Source: Desulfatitalea sp. BRH_c12 (GTDB lineage: Bacteria > Desulfobacterota > Desulfobacteria > Desulfobacterales > Desulfosarcinaceae). Taken from it: 64,000 nt of DNA. The position numbers were made by a program, and so were the translations under genes. Where the stretch lies: assembly GCA_000961655.1 (NCBI GenBank), contig LADR01000049.1, forward strand, positions 1-64,000. The letters run 5' to 3'. Below are positions 1 through 8,551 of this stretch, one piece after another (the stretch's first letter is position 1; each line of letters opens with the position of its first letter). The notes beneath the pieces were generated by a model, which worked only from the letters and a program-made list of their open reading frames with translations, searched no databases and was not told the origin of the DNA.

Positions 1-271
1 TGGGCCCCGCCGGTCGACGGCCGGGCCGGTCGTCCGGCCGCACAGCCACCTTGGCCTGTTCGGCCGGTTTATCGATCCACACCTTGGCCATGATGCCCGC
101 CCCCACCACCAGCAATACCAACATGGCCAGGCCGCTGAAGATTTTCAGAAGCTGCAGGGTCGCATCCGGCTTCCTGGATGCGCGTTTCCTGCTTGGCTTG
201 GTGCTTGGCTTGGTGCTTGGCTTGGTGCCTGATTTGGTGCCTGATTTGGTGGAGGCGCGCTTTTTAGCCAT
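1..271 (-). CDS. Probable divergent polysaccharide deacetylase (YibQ/DUF610-like), N-terminal fragment
   Basis: The gene reads leftward and runs off the window. Its ATG overlaps the end of ctpA (ATG at 271-269; ctpA stop at 264-266). The visible 90 codons give a basic N-terminus with short repeats of the type KPST, then one hydrophobic segment at about residues 49-64 (around LVLLVVGAGIMA), then a Pro/Arg-rich linker. This is the layout of a single-pass membrane-anchored periplasmic protein. The catalytic domain is outside the window. The call rests on synteny: in many proteobacteria a divergent polysaccharide deacetylase follows envC and ctpA. From the visible part alone, only 'anchored envelope protein' is certain. 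Confidence 0.55.
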   Translation of the reverse strand, partial: MAKKRASTKSGTKSGTKPSTKPSTKPSRKRASRKPDATLQLLKIFSGLAMLVLLVVGAGIMAKVWIDKPAEQAKVAVRPDDRPGRRPAGP

Positions 272-1631
272 TACCGAGCTTCTTGAACATATCGTATCCC
301 ATCAGGATGTCCACCGCGCGTCTTACCTGGCTGTCCTTGAGCAATTGATCCGGAGTCAATGGGCTCAGGCGCGATTTAATCGTCTCGGCGGTATCGCTGT
401 CGGGCTGCTTGGTTTCGGGAGCCTTCTGTTTGGTAGCGGGTTCATTGGTGCCCGGTTCGGCATTCAGGTGATTGGCCAGATCTTTCTCCTTGAAGAAACT
501 GTTCTTGTCGAGCTCAGCCACTTCGTCGGGCAGGATTTGATGCGTCACGGCAATATCCGGCTCCACGCCTTTGGCCTGAATGGAACGACCGCTGGGGGTG
601 TAGTAACGGGCGATCGTCAGCTTCAAAGCATAGCCGTCCCTGAGATTCTCGATGGCCTGCACCGATCCCTTACCGAAAGACGTCGAACCGAGGATCAGGG
701 CCCGTTTGTCGTCCTGCAGGGCGCCGGCCACGATCTCCGAAGCGCTGGCACTGCCGCCATTGATCAGCACCACCATCGGGTAGGTACGCGGAGGGCCGTT
801 CTTGGTGGCCTTGTAAACCCTTGTGTGGTGGGGCAGACGGCCCTTGCTGGTCATGATCACGCCATCATCGATGAATAGGTCCGAGATGCGGATAGCCTGG
901 TCGAGAACGCCGCCCGGATTGTCCCTGAGATCCAAAACCAGACCGCGCAACGGCGGATCGGCCTTTTCCATTTTTTCGAGCGCGGCGACTACATCTTCAG
1001 TTGTATTTTCCCGGAAATGCGTCACCCAGACATACCCGTACCCGGGTTGCAGGATGGTCGACTTGACGCTGTGAATCGGAATGAGGTCACGCACCATTTT
1101 GAATTCGAGCGGTTTCGGCTCACCTTCTCTCAATATGGTGATCGTGACCTCGGTGCCTTTAGGCCCGCGCATGCGTTTGACCGCTTCGGTGAGATTGTCG
1201 GTGGGCGTGTTGTTCACCTTGATGATTTTATCCCCGGCCTTGATGCCGGCATTGTAAGCCGGGGTGCCCTCGATAGGCGAAATCACCGTCACCAGATTGT
1301 CGCGCATGGTGACGTGGATACCGATACCGGTAAACTCACCCTGGGTGTCTATCTGCAACTCCTTGAATGCCTCGGGCGTGAGCAGTGATGAATGCGGATC
1401 AAGACCGCTCACCATGCCCTGGATGGCATTTTCAATGAGTTTTTTGGATTCCACCTGATCAACGTAATCCTTTTCGACCATATCGAGCACGTCGGAAAAG
1501 ATTTTAAGACTTTGATAAGCTTCCTCTTTATCGGCCGAAAGATTTCGGTATGCACCGGGTACGAACAACGCGATAGCCAGAGCGACGATACCGACCATGA
1601 CCCAGCGGGAAGCATTTCGCGAATGAAACAT
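264..1631 (-). CDS. ctpA: Carboxy-terminal processing peptidase (S41 family)
   Basis: Serine protease of the C-terminal processing family, acting in the periplasm. The 455-residue product starts at ATG 1631 behind AGGAG; an upstream in-frame extension lacks such a site and overlaps envC. Residues 10-26 form a signal/anchor segment. A PDZ domain spans about 100-180. The S41 core follows, with the GSASASE serine loop (about 293-299) and the lysine of FGKGSVQ (about 321), so both halves of the Ser-Lys dyad are present. It lies 10 bp downstream of envC and overlaps the next gene, so it belongs to the ftsEX-envC transcript. Related CtpA proteases trim peptidoglycan hydrolases or their regulators. 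That role here is inferred from the neighbours. Confidence 0.93.
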   Translation of the reverse strand: MFHSRNASRWVMVGIVALAIALFVPGAYRNLSADKEEAYQSLKIFSDVLDMVEKDYVDQVESKKLIENAIQGMVSGLDPHSSLLTPEAFKELQIDTQGEFTGIGIHVTMRDNLVTVISPIEGTPAYNAGIKAGDKIIKVNNTPTDNLTEAVKRMRGPKGTEVTITILREGEPKPLEFKMVRDLIPIHSVKSTILQPGYGYVWVTHFRENTTEDVVAALEKMEKADPPLRGLVLDLRDNPGGVLDQAIRISDLFIDDGVIMTSKGRLPHHTRVYKATKNGPPRTYPMVVLINGGSASASEIVAGALQDDKRALILGSTSFGKGSVQAIENLRDGYALKLTIARYYTPSGRSIQAKGVEPDIAVTHQILPDEVAELDKNSFFKEKDLANHLNAEPGTNEPATKQKAPETKQPDSDTAETIKSRLSPLTPDQLLKDSQVRRAVDILMGYDMFKKLGNG

Positions 1632-1641
1632 GAAAAGACTC

Positions 1642-3057
1642 CTATCCTTTGCTAATCCATTTGAGCGGATCCACGGGTTCGCCGCGATGCCGCACTTCAA
1701 AATGCAACGCCGGCCCCAACAGGGATCCGGAGTCGCCGACAGTTGCAATCACTTCATCTTTTTCCACACGATCGCCCTTGACTTTGAAAACCTCTTCCAG
1801 ATGGGCATAGACCGTGTAAAAGTGATTGCCATGATCGATAATCATCATATTGCCATACCCTTTGAACCAGGTGGCATACACCGCCTGGCCACCGGCAACG
1901 GCGCGGATCGGTTCCCCCCGCTCGGCCTGAATGTTGATGCCGCTCTGAAAATTGACCAAATTGGTTTTTTCATCCCGGTAAGGCCCGAAAAAAGAAATGA
2001 TCTTGCCTTTGACCGGCAGCCCCGAAAAAACTGTGCCATTTTCGAGAGGCGGCTTCTTTTCAGACACCCTGGCGGCAGCGGTCTTGGGCTTTGGCGGAGG
2101 CGCGGATTCGATGGCGGCAATTGTCGCATCCAGTTGTCCGGCCGCTTGCCTGAGTGAATGCAGGGCTGCGTTTCCCATGCTTTTTTCACTGCGAAGCTTG
2201 GCCAGCATGGCCGTTCGCTTCGCCTGCTCGGAATGCAGCGCATCCATGCGCTGCTGCAGTGCAAGCTCGGAAGCGTGCTTTTCAGCTCTGCTCGTATTGA
2301 GTTGCGCGATCAACGCGGCTAATTCAGCCTGATCATCACGCATTTTTTCAAGTAGCGCTTCGTCCTGGTTCAAAATTCGCTCCAGGGCCGCTCTGCGATC
2401 GATAAAATCGTAGAATGAGTGGGCGGTGGCCAGCAGATGTACCCGCCCCACCCAGTTAAGTTTGTAAAGGGCAACCAGGCGTTGGGCCGTGTATGCCTCG
2501 CCATCCCGGATCTCTTCTTGGAGAAATGCTTGTCTGCGATCGATCTCCGCGGCCTTTTCCTGCAAGGCCGCCACTTCCGCCCTGGCTTGGCGGACCTGCC
2601 GACGGGCATGGTCGAGAGCCTTTTCGGCGGCATTGATGCCGTCGAGGACCGACTGCTCCTTGCGTGAAATCGCGGCGAGTTGATCCTGCCTTGTCTTAAC
2701 TTTTTCCTGAAGCTGGTCGGCTTCCCGGCGCAAGTCCTTCAAAGGTTTTAGCGCGGCGGTGACATCGACCGAATTTTCAGCCTTGCCAGGGTCAACACGC
2801 ACGAGATGCCTGCGATCCAGGATGTAACCGCTGCGTCCGTCATGCTCGATTTTTAGCCAGCCGGCACTGTGTTCCAGAACACGTACCTGGCTTTGAGATG
2901 GTAACCGGAACAACACATCATGGGCCAGATTCGGTCCTGAACGGACATTCAAATCAGAAACCAGCACAGTGGCCTTTTCGGCCGCATTTGACAGGCCGCT
3001 CGCCATGACCGAACCCAGCAGGATGCCGACAACCCCCACGATCCATCGATACTTCAT
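1642..3057 (-). CDS. envC: Murein hydrolase activator EnvC-like (SH3 + coiled coil + LytM)
   Basis: Periplasmic activator of cell-wall amidases, working with FtsEX at the septum. A start at ATG 3057 gives 471 residues with a signal peptide (MKYRWIVGVVGILLGSVMASG, cleavage near SNA|A). Next come a bacterial SH3 domain (around SDLNVRSGP, about 35-85), a long coiled coil (about 95-310) and a C-terminal M23/LytM domain (about 365-465). The metal-site residues are partly replaced: the usual HxGxD start reads QSGIN, and the final HLH reads ALH, while YAH is kept. This matches EnvC-type activators, which do not cleave murein themselves. An SH3 domain in front is not part of E. coli EnvC. An upstream in-frame start at 3123 would overlap ftsX and is less likely. 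Confidence 0.88.
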   Translation of the reverse strand: MKYRWIVGVVGILLGSVMASGLSNAAEKATVLVSDLNVRSGPNLAHDVLFRLPSQSQVRVLEHSAGWLKIEHDGRSGYILDRRHLVRVDPGKAENSVDVTAALKPLKDLRREADQLQEKVKTRQDQLAAISRKEQSVLDGINAAEKALDHARRQVRQARAEVAALQEKAAEIDRRQAFLQEEIRDGEAYTAQRLVALYKLNWVGRVHLLATAHSFYDFIDRRAALERILNQDEALLEKMRDDQAELAALIAQLNTSRAEKHASELALQQRMDALHSEQAKRTAMLAKLRSEKSMGNAALHSLRQAAGQLDATIAAIESAPPPKPKTAAARVSEKKPPLENGTVFSGLPVKGKIISFFGPYRDEKTNLVNFQSGINIQAERGEPIRAVAGGQAVYATWFKGYGNMMIIDHGNHFYTVYAHLEEVFKVKGDRVEKDEVIATVGDSGSLLGPALHFEVRHRGEPVDPLKWISKG

Positions 3058-3077
3058 ATCGTATTGAAAATCCACTG

Positions 3078-3956
3078 CTAACTTTTTAAAAACTGCTTCA
3101 GCGACACCCAACATCCCAACCATCCGATGACGGCGCCACCCCCTATGATGGCCGCGCAGATACCGGCCGAAAAGAACCGCACCGTGAGTAGTCCGCCGGC
3201 CATACCGGATTCGAAATTCCGGGTCAGAAAGAAATACCCAAGATACAGAAGCCCCAGTCCGACCAGCGTGCCCGCGCCCCCCTGGATCATGCCTTCCAGA
3301 TAGAATGGAATTTTGATGAAACGATCAGTGGCGCCGACCAGGCGCATTATTTCGATCTCTTCACGCCGCGAGTATAACACCAGCCGGATGGTATTGGCTA
3401 CGATGAATACCGTGGCCATAAAAAAGAGGCCTCCGATGGCATAGCCAGCCAGTGTGAACAGATCCACGACACTGCTGAAACGCTGTATCCACTGCCGGCC
3501 GTACTCGACCTCTGCCACTGCCGGCAAATTCTGAATGCGCTCAGCGAGAAATCGCAGATCTTCGCTGTTACGTGTCTGCGGCTGCAAGGTGAGTTCAAAG
3601 GCTTCGGGCAGCGGGTTTTCTTTTAGATTTTCAAGCAGCGCCGAGTGGTGCTGCATCTGCCCTTTTAAACGTTGCATGGCATCGTTCTTGGAGATATAGA
3701 CCGCATCGTGCACGCCAGCAATGCTTTGCAGACGCAACTGGGTATCCAGACGCACGGCCTCGCTCGTGTCCGCCTTCAGGTAAATCATCATGCGGATGCC
3801 CTTTTGCCAATGGCTGAACAGATCCCCGACGTTGACAAAGAAAAGCGCGAACGAAGAGGCGATCAGGATCGACAGGGCAATCGTGATGATGGAGATCATC
3901 GTCAAAAATTGGTTTTCGAGAATATCCTTGAATGCGCGTTGGTAAAACCGTTTCAT
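3078..3956 (-). CDS. ftsX: Cell division ABC transporter permease FtsX
   Basis: Inner-membrane partner of FtsE that passes ATP-driven conformational changes to EnvC. The 292-residue protein has a short cytoplasmic N-terminus, TM1 at about 20-42, a periplasmic loop of about 120 residues (the part that binds EnvC-type activators in the family) and three further TM segments in the C-terminal half, including a conserved stretch around RREEIEIMRLVGA. Its ATG overlaps the ftsE stop by 4 bp (ATGA), so the two are translationally coupled. The length is close to the usual 290-350. Confidence 0.94.
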   Translation of the reverse strand: MKRFYQRAFKDILENQFLTMISIITIALSILIASSFALFFVNVGDLFSHWQKGIRMMIYLKADTSEAVRLDTQLRLQSIAGVHDAVYISKNDAMQRLKGQMQHHSALLENLKENPLPEAFELTLQPQTRNSEDLRFLAERIQNLPAVAEVEYGRQWIQRFSSVVDLFTLAGYAIGGLFFMATVFIVANTIRLVLYSRREEIEIMRLVGATDRFIKIPFYLEGMIQGGAGTLVGLGLLYLGYFFLTRNFESGMAGGLLTVRFFSAGICAAIIGGGAVIGWLGCWVSLKQFLKS

Positions 3957-4654
3957 CTATTTCCACATCCATTCGGTTCGATGGACCCAACGCGGCCCTC
4001 ACGTAGATTGACGATCCGGGTACGGCTGCGTTCGAGCAGATCCTTATCGTGTGTGGCGATAATCACGGTGGCGCCGCGGGTGTGAAAGGTGTCCAGAAAA
4101 TCCATGATCACGCCTGCCGATTCTTCGTCCAGGCTGCCGGTGGGTTCGTCGGCCAAAATGATTTTGGGATCGCCGACAGCGGCCCGCGCGACGGCCACGC
4201 GCTGCTGCTCGCCACCGGAAAGGCTCTGGGGCAGGGCACCCATGCGATCTTCCATACCGACCGTACGCAGAACGCTGCGGACTTTTTTTGGGATCAAATT
4301 CGGTTTACGGCCCGCTGCTTCGAGCACCAGAGCCACATTTTCATACACGGTTTTCGTCGGAATCAGCTTGTAGTCCTGGAAAATGATCCCGAATTTGCGC
4401 CGCAGGTCAGGAATGCGATGGCGGTCGATTCGCGACAGGTTCACGCCATCGACAAGCACCTGGCCTTCTGAAACCGGCTCCCCCAGGTAGAGCAGCTTTA
4501 ACAAAGTGGTTTTACCCGCGCCGCTGCGCCCGGTGACAAAGACAAACTCGTTTTTGAAGATATCCAGGGTCAGATCCTTCAAAGCGGATTTGCCGCCGTA
4601 GCGCTTATGCACGTGAAACATTCGAATGATGGCGTCACTACTGGCTTCGTTCAT
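3953..4654 (-). CDS. ftsE: Cell division ATP-binding protein FtsE
   Basis: ABC ATPase of the FtsEX complex. It has Walker A ([11 protein letters not shown]), the ABC signature [14 protein letters not shown], Walker B with ILADEPTG, and the switch His in IIATHD. About 233 residues from ATG 4654. A GTG four codons upstream (4666) and a later ATG at 4621 are alternatives; none has a strong ribosome-binding site, and the usual family start (x-IRxxxVxKxY) fits 4654 best. First gene of the leftward ftsE-ftsX-envC-ctpA-yibQ group, divergent from pyrE. Confidence 0.94.
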   Translation of the reverse strand: MNEASSDAIIRMFHVHKRYGGKSALKDLTLDIFKNEFVFVTGRSGAGKTTLLKLLYLGEPVSEGQVLVDGVNLSRIDRHRIPDLRRKFGIIFQDYKLIPTKTVYENVALVLEAAGRKPNLIPKKVRSVLRTVGMEDRMGALPQSLSGGEQQRVAVARAAVGDPKIILADEPTGSLDEESAGVIMDFLDTFHTRGATVIIATHDKDLLERSRTRIVNLREGRVGSIEPNGCGNR

Positions 4655-5003
4655 CGATTTACCCACCCCGGAGGCACACTATCCAAGATCATCGAAACAC
4701 TTCTCGCTGAAACGATGCATCCCGCAAGAGACCACACACATGAAAATTGCTGAAAACCCGCAGGCCACGCCCCCCCTTCCCCCTGTCAAGACGCGTCAGC
4801 CAGCGCATGGCTTGGCTTTGCAATTGACCGGCGGGGTGATAACTGGTATGAACGCCGTTGAGCTCAAGGAGTGCCGTCCCCCGGTTTTCCTTGCTTTGCC
4901 TCCACTGAGACCCAAACTGCGGCTTCTTCCAATCAGTGGAGGCATTATTATCTCATAAGTGCTCTATAATCAAGCACTTCTTGAATCACTCCCAGGAGTC
5001 GCC
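4655..5003. other. ftsE/pyrE divergent intergenic region with a 12-bp inverted repeat
   Basis: About 350 bp between the divergent starts of ftsE and pyrE. A perfect 12-bp inverted repeat lies at 4897-4908 (TGCCTCCACTGA) and 4933-4944, with a 24-nt spacer, about 60 nt before the pyrE ATG. No U-tract follows directly, so it is not a simple terminator. A reading frame at 4626-4958 overlaps ftsE and resembles no family I know. Confidence 0.5.
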
Positions 5004-5564
5004 ATGAAACAGGAACTGCTCGACCTTCTTTGCCGCAAATCCTTCAAGTACACCTCCGAACCTACATTCAAACTTGTATCGGGTCGCATGAGCCACTATT
5101 ACGTGAACTGCAAACCCACGACGCTCAGTCCGCGCGGAATGTACCTGGTCGGCCAATTGATGTTCGAAGCCATTGCCGACCTGCATCCGGATGGGGTGGG
5201 CGGGCTTACGTTCGGCGCCGATCCGATCGCCATGGCCACGGCCTTCGCCTCTGAATTGAAGGGACAACCCGTCCAGGCCTTTTCGATTCGCAAGACACGC
5301 AAAGATCATGGAATTGCGCGCTGGATCGAAGGCGACCTGCCGGACGGCGCACGTGTCGTGGTCATCGACGATGTGGCCACCACCGGCGGATCGACTATAA
5401 AAGCCATAGAACGCGCCCGCGAAGAAGGTTTGCAGGTCGTGCGCGCAGTGGTGCTCGTGGACCGTCAGGAAGGCGGGCTCGACGCAATTCGTGAACACGT
5501 CCCCGATGTAAGGGCCCTCATCACCCGCGAAGAGCTGATGAAAAAAATAACCGACAGCAAGTAG
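5004..5564 (+). CDS. pyrE: Orotate phosphoribosyltransferase
   Basis: Transfers the phosphoribosyl group of PRPP to orotate in UMP synthesis. It is 186 residues from ATG 5004, with CAGGAG 6 nt upstream. The PRPP-binding motif [13 protein letters not shown] is intact (about 115-127), and the orotate loop [12 protein letters not shown] is seen near residue 28. An upstream in-frame start at 4959 would add 15 residues not typical of the family. The EamA transporter follows after about 30 bp and may be cotranscribed. Confidence 0.95.
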   Translation: MKQELLDLLCRKSFKYTSEPTFKLVSGRMSHYYVNCKPTTLSPRGMYLVGQLMFEAIADLHPDGVGGLTFGADPIAMATAFASELKGQPVQAFSIRKTRKDHGIARWIEGDLPDGARVVVIDDVATTGGSTIKAIERAREEGLQVVRAVVLVDRQEGGLDAIREHVPDVRALITREELMKKITDSK

Positions 5565-5592
5565 AAAGTGACTTTCCACCAGTCGAAACATT

Positions 5593-6480
5593 TTGAAAAC
5601 CAACCCTCCATCAGACAACCACCACGGATCCGGAATCGCCTTGCTTATGGCCCTGTTCTGCATCCTGGTCTGGGGCACGTCTTTCGCTGTCACACGCAGT
5701 GTCGTTCAACAAATCCCCCCAATGACCCTGGCCGCCCTGCGTTTTTTTCTGGCCGGTGCGTTCTTGTGGCTGTTGACTCGCAACGGCAGCGCTCGGCTGC
5801 ACCGCGAGGATCGCAAGTGGATCGCGGCTATGACCCTGTCGGGCATCACGTTTTACTTTGCCTTCGAGAATTTCGGCCTCAAACTGACGACCGCATCTCA
5901 CGCCTCGCTGATCATTGCCACGATCCCGTTGGGCACCGAACTGGTGGCGGCCTGGCGCATGCATTATTGGCCGCGTCCCGCCATCTGGATCGGCGCAGCG
6001 ACGGCAATCAGCGGCGTGGGCTTGATGATGACCGGCCGCGGCGGGGGTGGGGCATCGGTGTCGGGGGACCTGTTGATGTTCGGTGCCGTTGCATGCTGGA
6101 TTGTCTATACCTTTTTTGTACAGCGTGTGGGCGGACGTTATCCTTATTTGGTAGCCACACGCTGGATCATGCTGGCCGGTGCACTCTCCCTGTTGCCCGG
6201 CGCCTTGGTGGAAATGGTCGTGTACCCCCTGCCCCATCCCAACTTACTGGCTTGGGGGCAGGTTCTGTTCTTGGGCGTTGTGTGCTCGGCCATGGCATAC
6301 GCTTTTTGGAACCGCGCCGTGTCGGCCCTCGGCCCCACGGCCATCAATACGCTGATTTACTTCATCCCGCTGATCGGCGTGATCAGCGGCATCATTTTTC
6401 TGGGCGAACCGCTAACGCCAGCGCTCTTTTGGGGCGGGGGGCTGATCTTCTGCGGGGTCTTACTGGTTAGATGGCGCTGA
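5593..6480 (+). CDS. EamA/DMT-family transporter
   Basis: Inner-membrane permease with two EamA repeats, ten predicted hydrophobic helices and about 295 residues. The first helix carries the family-typical CILVWGTSFAVTRS. The far C-terminus (RWR) is short and basic. The start is uncertain: the frame opens with TTG 5593, about 30 bp after pyrE, and the first ATG is 5647; neither has a clear ribosome-binding site. The substrate cannot be read from the sequence; relatives export amino acids or metabolites. Confidence 0.85.
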   Translation: MKTNPPSDNHHGSGIALLMALFCILVWGTSFAVTRSVVQQIPPMTLAALRFFLAGAFLWLLTRNGSARLHREDRKWIAAMTLSGITFYFAFENFGLKLTTASHASLIIATIPLGTELVAAWRMHYWPRPAIWIGAATAISGVGLMMTGRGGGGASVSGDLLMFGAVACWIVYTFFVQRVGGRYPYLVATRWIMLAGALSLLPGALVEMVVYPLPHPNLLAWGQVLFLGVVCSAMAYAFWNRAVSALGPTAINTLIYFIPLIGVISGIIFLGEPLTPALFWGGGLIFCGVLLVRWR

Positions 6481-6489
6481 AAAGCGTTT

Positions 6490-6630
6490 TCTGGTTGTGC
6501 AGTTCGCTTAAGTGACTATTGGCGAAGGGTTAAGTGTAAAGTTTAAAGTGTAAAGGGAGGCATTCTGTCGATGGGATAGGCTCACCTCCCTATGTTGGAG
6601 GCTTTTACGTGCATACATTTTTTCTGCCGG
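6490..6630 (+). repeat. Dispersed intergenic repeat, copy A
   Basis: Begins with a version of the family end (TGCAGTTCGCTTAAGTGACT) and continues through an A/T-rich TTAAGTGTAAAG tract and GGGAGGCATTCTGTCGAT to a GTGCATAC end. It matches the copy at 16742-16871 (opposite orientation) and the one at 46980-47108 almost base for base across the core. No coding capacity. It sits between the EamA gene and the M15-like gene. Confidence 0.8.
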
Positions 6631-6713
6631 CTGAGTCGCTGGTATGGTTTGGTTAAAAAAATGCTGCGCGAAACCCAGAATTTCCGGCTCAGCGCAGAGG
6701 AAAGTCCATCATC

Positions 6714-7649
6714 ATGAAAAAGAGTGCAATGCCATTGTTGGTAGTGCTGTTGCTGGTTGCATCCGGTGTCAGCACAGATGCTGCGGCCGGAGACCTGCGG
6801 CGCTTTTCACACAGCGGGGATGGCCGCATCCACCTGGTCAGCGCCAAAAACGGAGCCGTTTTTTCAGGAACCTACCGCCATGGCCTAGAAAGCTACGATC
6901 CCGCGGCGCTTACCGAAATCCGGCGGGTTTTCGCGGCCCCACCGGATGATCCCTTGGCCGAAATTTCGCTGCGGCTCATAGAGTTCATCGATTTTTTGCA
7001 GGACCATTTCAAACCGGACGCCCGCATATCCATTGCGTCGGGCTGGCGCAGTCCGGAGTACAACACCAAACTGCGCGAGGCCGGCAGCCTGGCGGCCACC
7101 GCCAGTCTACACCAATACGGCATGGCGGCCGACATCAAAATCGCGGGGGTTTCTTCCCGGCGGGTCTGGGACTATGTGCGCCAGACAGGTTTCGGCGGCG
7201 CCGGATTTTATAATGGCACCCTGGTGCATGTGGATGTGGGGCCGGCACGCTCCTGGGATCAAACCTCCTCAGGCGTGGGTACCGATATATCGACCGAAAA
7301 CAAACTGATCCGGCTGGTGACCGATTTCGATGTCTACCGGCCCGGAGAGGCCATTGTCCTGCGTTTTACCCGAATGACCGCCTTTCCGATCGGTGTGAGG
7401 CCCGAGTTCGTGTTGGAAAAAACGACCGCATCCAACCCGGCCGAGCCCAACAGCTTCCGTCCGGTATTTGCCGTGGACACAGCCACCGCTTGCCCAAGAT
7501 TCAGCGACATTGCCCAGATGATGAACATCCGCTGGCAACTGCCGCCCGATCTGCCTTCAGGGTCTTATGTCATTCACGCCACCTCCTGTAACAACCCGTG
7601 GGAAGCCATGCCGGCCACGATCAGCACGGCGGCATTCGAGGTGCGTTAG
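6714..7649 (+). CDS. Exported D-Ala-D-Ala carboxypeptidase-like protein (DUF882/M15 fold)
   Basis: 311 residues with a signal peptide (MKKSAMPLLVVLLLVASGVS, cleavage near AAAG). The N-terminal half is a peptidase M15/DUF882 (YcbK-like) domain with the family motifs SGWRSPEYN, SLHQYGMAADI (zinc His and Asp) and HVDVG near residue 170. In E. coli, MepK (YcbK) of this family cuts 3-3 cross-links in peptidoglycan; the substrate here is not established. About 130 residues after the domain resemble no family I recognise. Its 3' end overlaps the convergent EamA gene by 29 bp. Confidence 0.8.
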   Translation: MKKSAMPLLVVLLLVASGVSTDAAAGDLRRFSHSGDGRIHLVSAKNGAVFSGTYRHGLESYDPAALTEIRRVFAAPPDDPLAEISLRLIEFIDFLQDHFKPDARISIASGWRSPEYNTKLREAGSLAATASLHQYGMAADIKIAGVSSRRVWDYVRQTGFGGAGFYNGTLVHVDVGPARSWDQTSSGVGTDISTENKLIRLVTDFDVYRPGEAIVLRFTRMTAFPIGVRPEFVLEKTTASNPAEPNSFRPVFAVDTATACPRFSDIAQMMNIRWQLPPDLPSGSYVIHATSCNNPWEAMPATISTAAFEVR

Positions 7650-8478
7650 CCCGCTTGCGCAGCCAGGGCTCCACGGCACGCAGGGTAATTGCGGCGATAA
7701 TGATACCACCTCCAAGCATGGCCAGCGGACCGGGTTGTTCTCCCAGCAGAAGCAGGACCCACACCGGGTTCAGAATCGGTTCGATCGTAGAAACGAGCAG
7801 TGATTCCAAGGCGGTGACATGGCGGATGGCCAGGGCAAACAATCCGTACGCCAGGCCCACCTGAAAAAGGCCCAGCAAAACCAGCCCGAGCCATCCTTGA
7901 GGGGTAGGATTGCCGGCGCTGACCATGAAGGGCAATGCGATGATCGCGGCAAACAGGTTGCCCAGAGTAACCGATTGGACCGGATCGGCATCTTTCTGCT
8001 TGCGCAGGAAAAGCGCCATCCAGGCAAAACCCAGGCCGGAAATCAGAGCGGCCACATTGCCCCAGAGCCCGTCTATGGTCAGATCGTCCAGGAAAAAGAG
8101 AACCATACCGGCTACAACGAGCACCAATGCGAGCCAGTCCACCCGGCGCGGCCGCTCACCCAAAAACCAGTACCCAAAAAAGGCCACATGCACGGGTGCC
8201 GTGTACTGCAACAAGATAGCGTTGGCCGCGGTGGTCAATTTGTTGGCCAAAACGAAACAGGTGACGCAGGTCGCATAGGCCACCGCCCCGCCGACCAGGT
8301 ATCGGTTAAGCCGCAAATGGCGCGGTCTAAACAGCATCAACAAAAAGACCCCGCCGATGGCGCTGCGCATGCCGGATATGGCCATCCCCGGCCACTCTAC
8401 CCACTTGATCAGAAAACCGCCGGTACTCCAAATCAAAGCGGTGGCCAGCAGCAGCAGGATAGCGCGCGATCGTTGCAT
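7621..8478 (-). CDS. EamA/DMT-family transporter
   Basis: 285-residue inner-membrane protein with about ten hydrophobic helices and two EamA repeats. It starts at ATG 8478 (MQRSRAILLLLATALIWSTG) and ends in a basic cytoplasmic tail. It is a second, divergent DMT protein within 3 kb and does not look like a recent duplicate of the one at 5593. The substrate is unknown. It converges on the M15-like gene with a 29-bp overlap of coding ends. Confidence 0.86.
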   Translation of the reverse strand: MQRSRAILLLLATALIWSTGGFLIKWVEWPGMAISGMRSAIGGVFLLMLFRPRHLRLNRYLVGGAVAYATCVTCFVLANKLTTAANAILLQYTAPVHVAFFGYWFLGERPRRVDWLALVLVVAGMVLFFLDDLTIDGLWGNVAALISGLGFAWMALFLRKQKDADPVQSVTLGNLFAAIIALPFMVSAGNPTPQGWLGLVLLGLFQVGLAYGLFALAIRHVTALESLLVSTIEPILNPVWVLLLLGEQPGPLAMLGGGIIIAAITLRAVEPWLRKRANAPRMPPC

Positions 8479-8551
8479 GTCGCTCCGAGAATCGGGCTGT
8501 TGTGTTGAGTGGTTTTTAGAATCGCTGACTTATGCTTTGTCGGGTTTCCGT

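Noticed and set aside
51-878. 275-residue plus-strand frame opposite ctpA
   Set aside because: Antisense shadow of ctpA and the YibQ-like gene; the repeat LGLVLG arises from the coding repeat on the other strand.
4626-4958. 110-residue plus-strand frame before pyrE
   Set aside because: Overlaps the 5' end of ftsE; no ribosome-binding site or family resemblance; the inverted repeat lies inside it.
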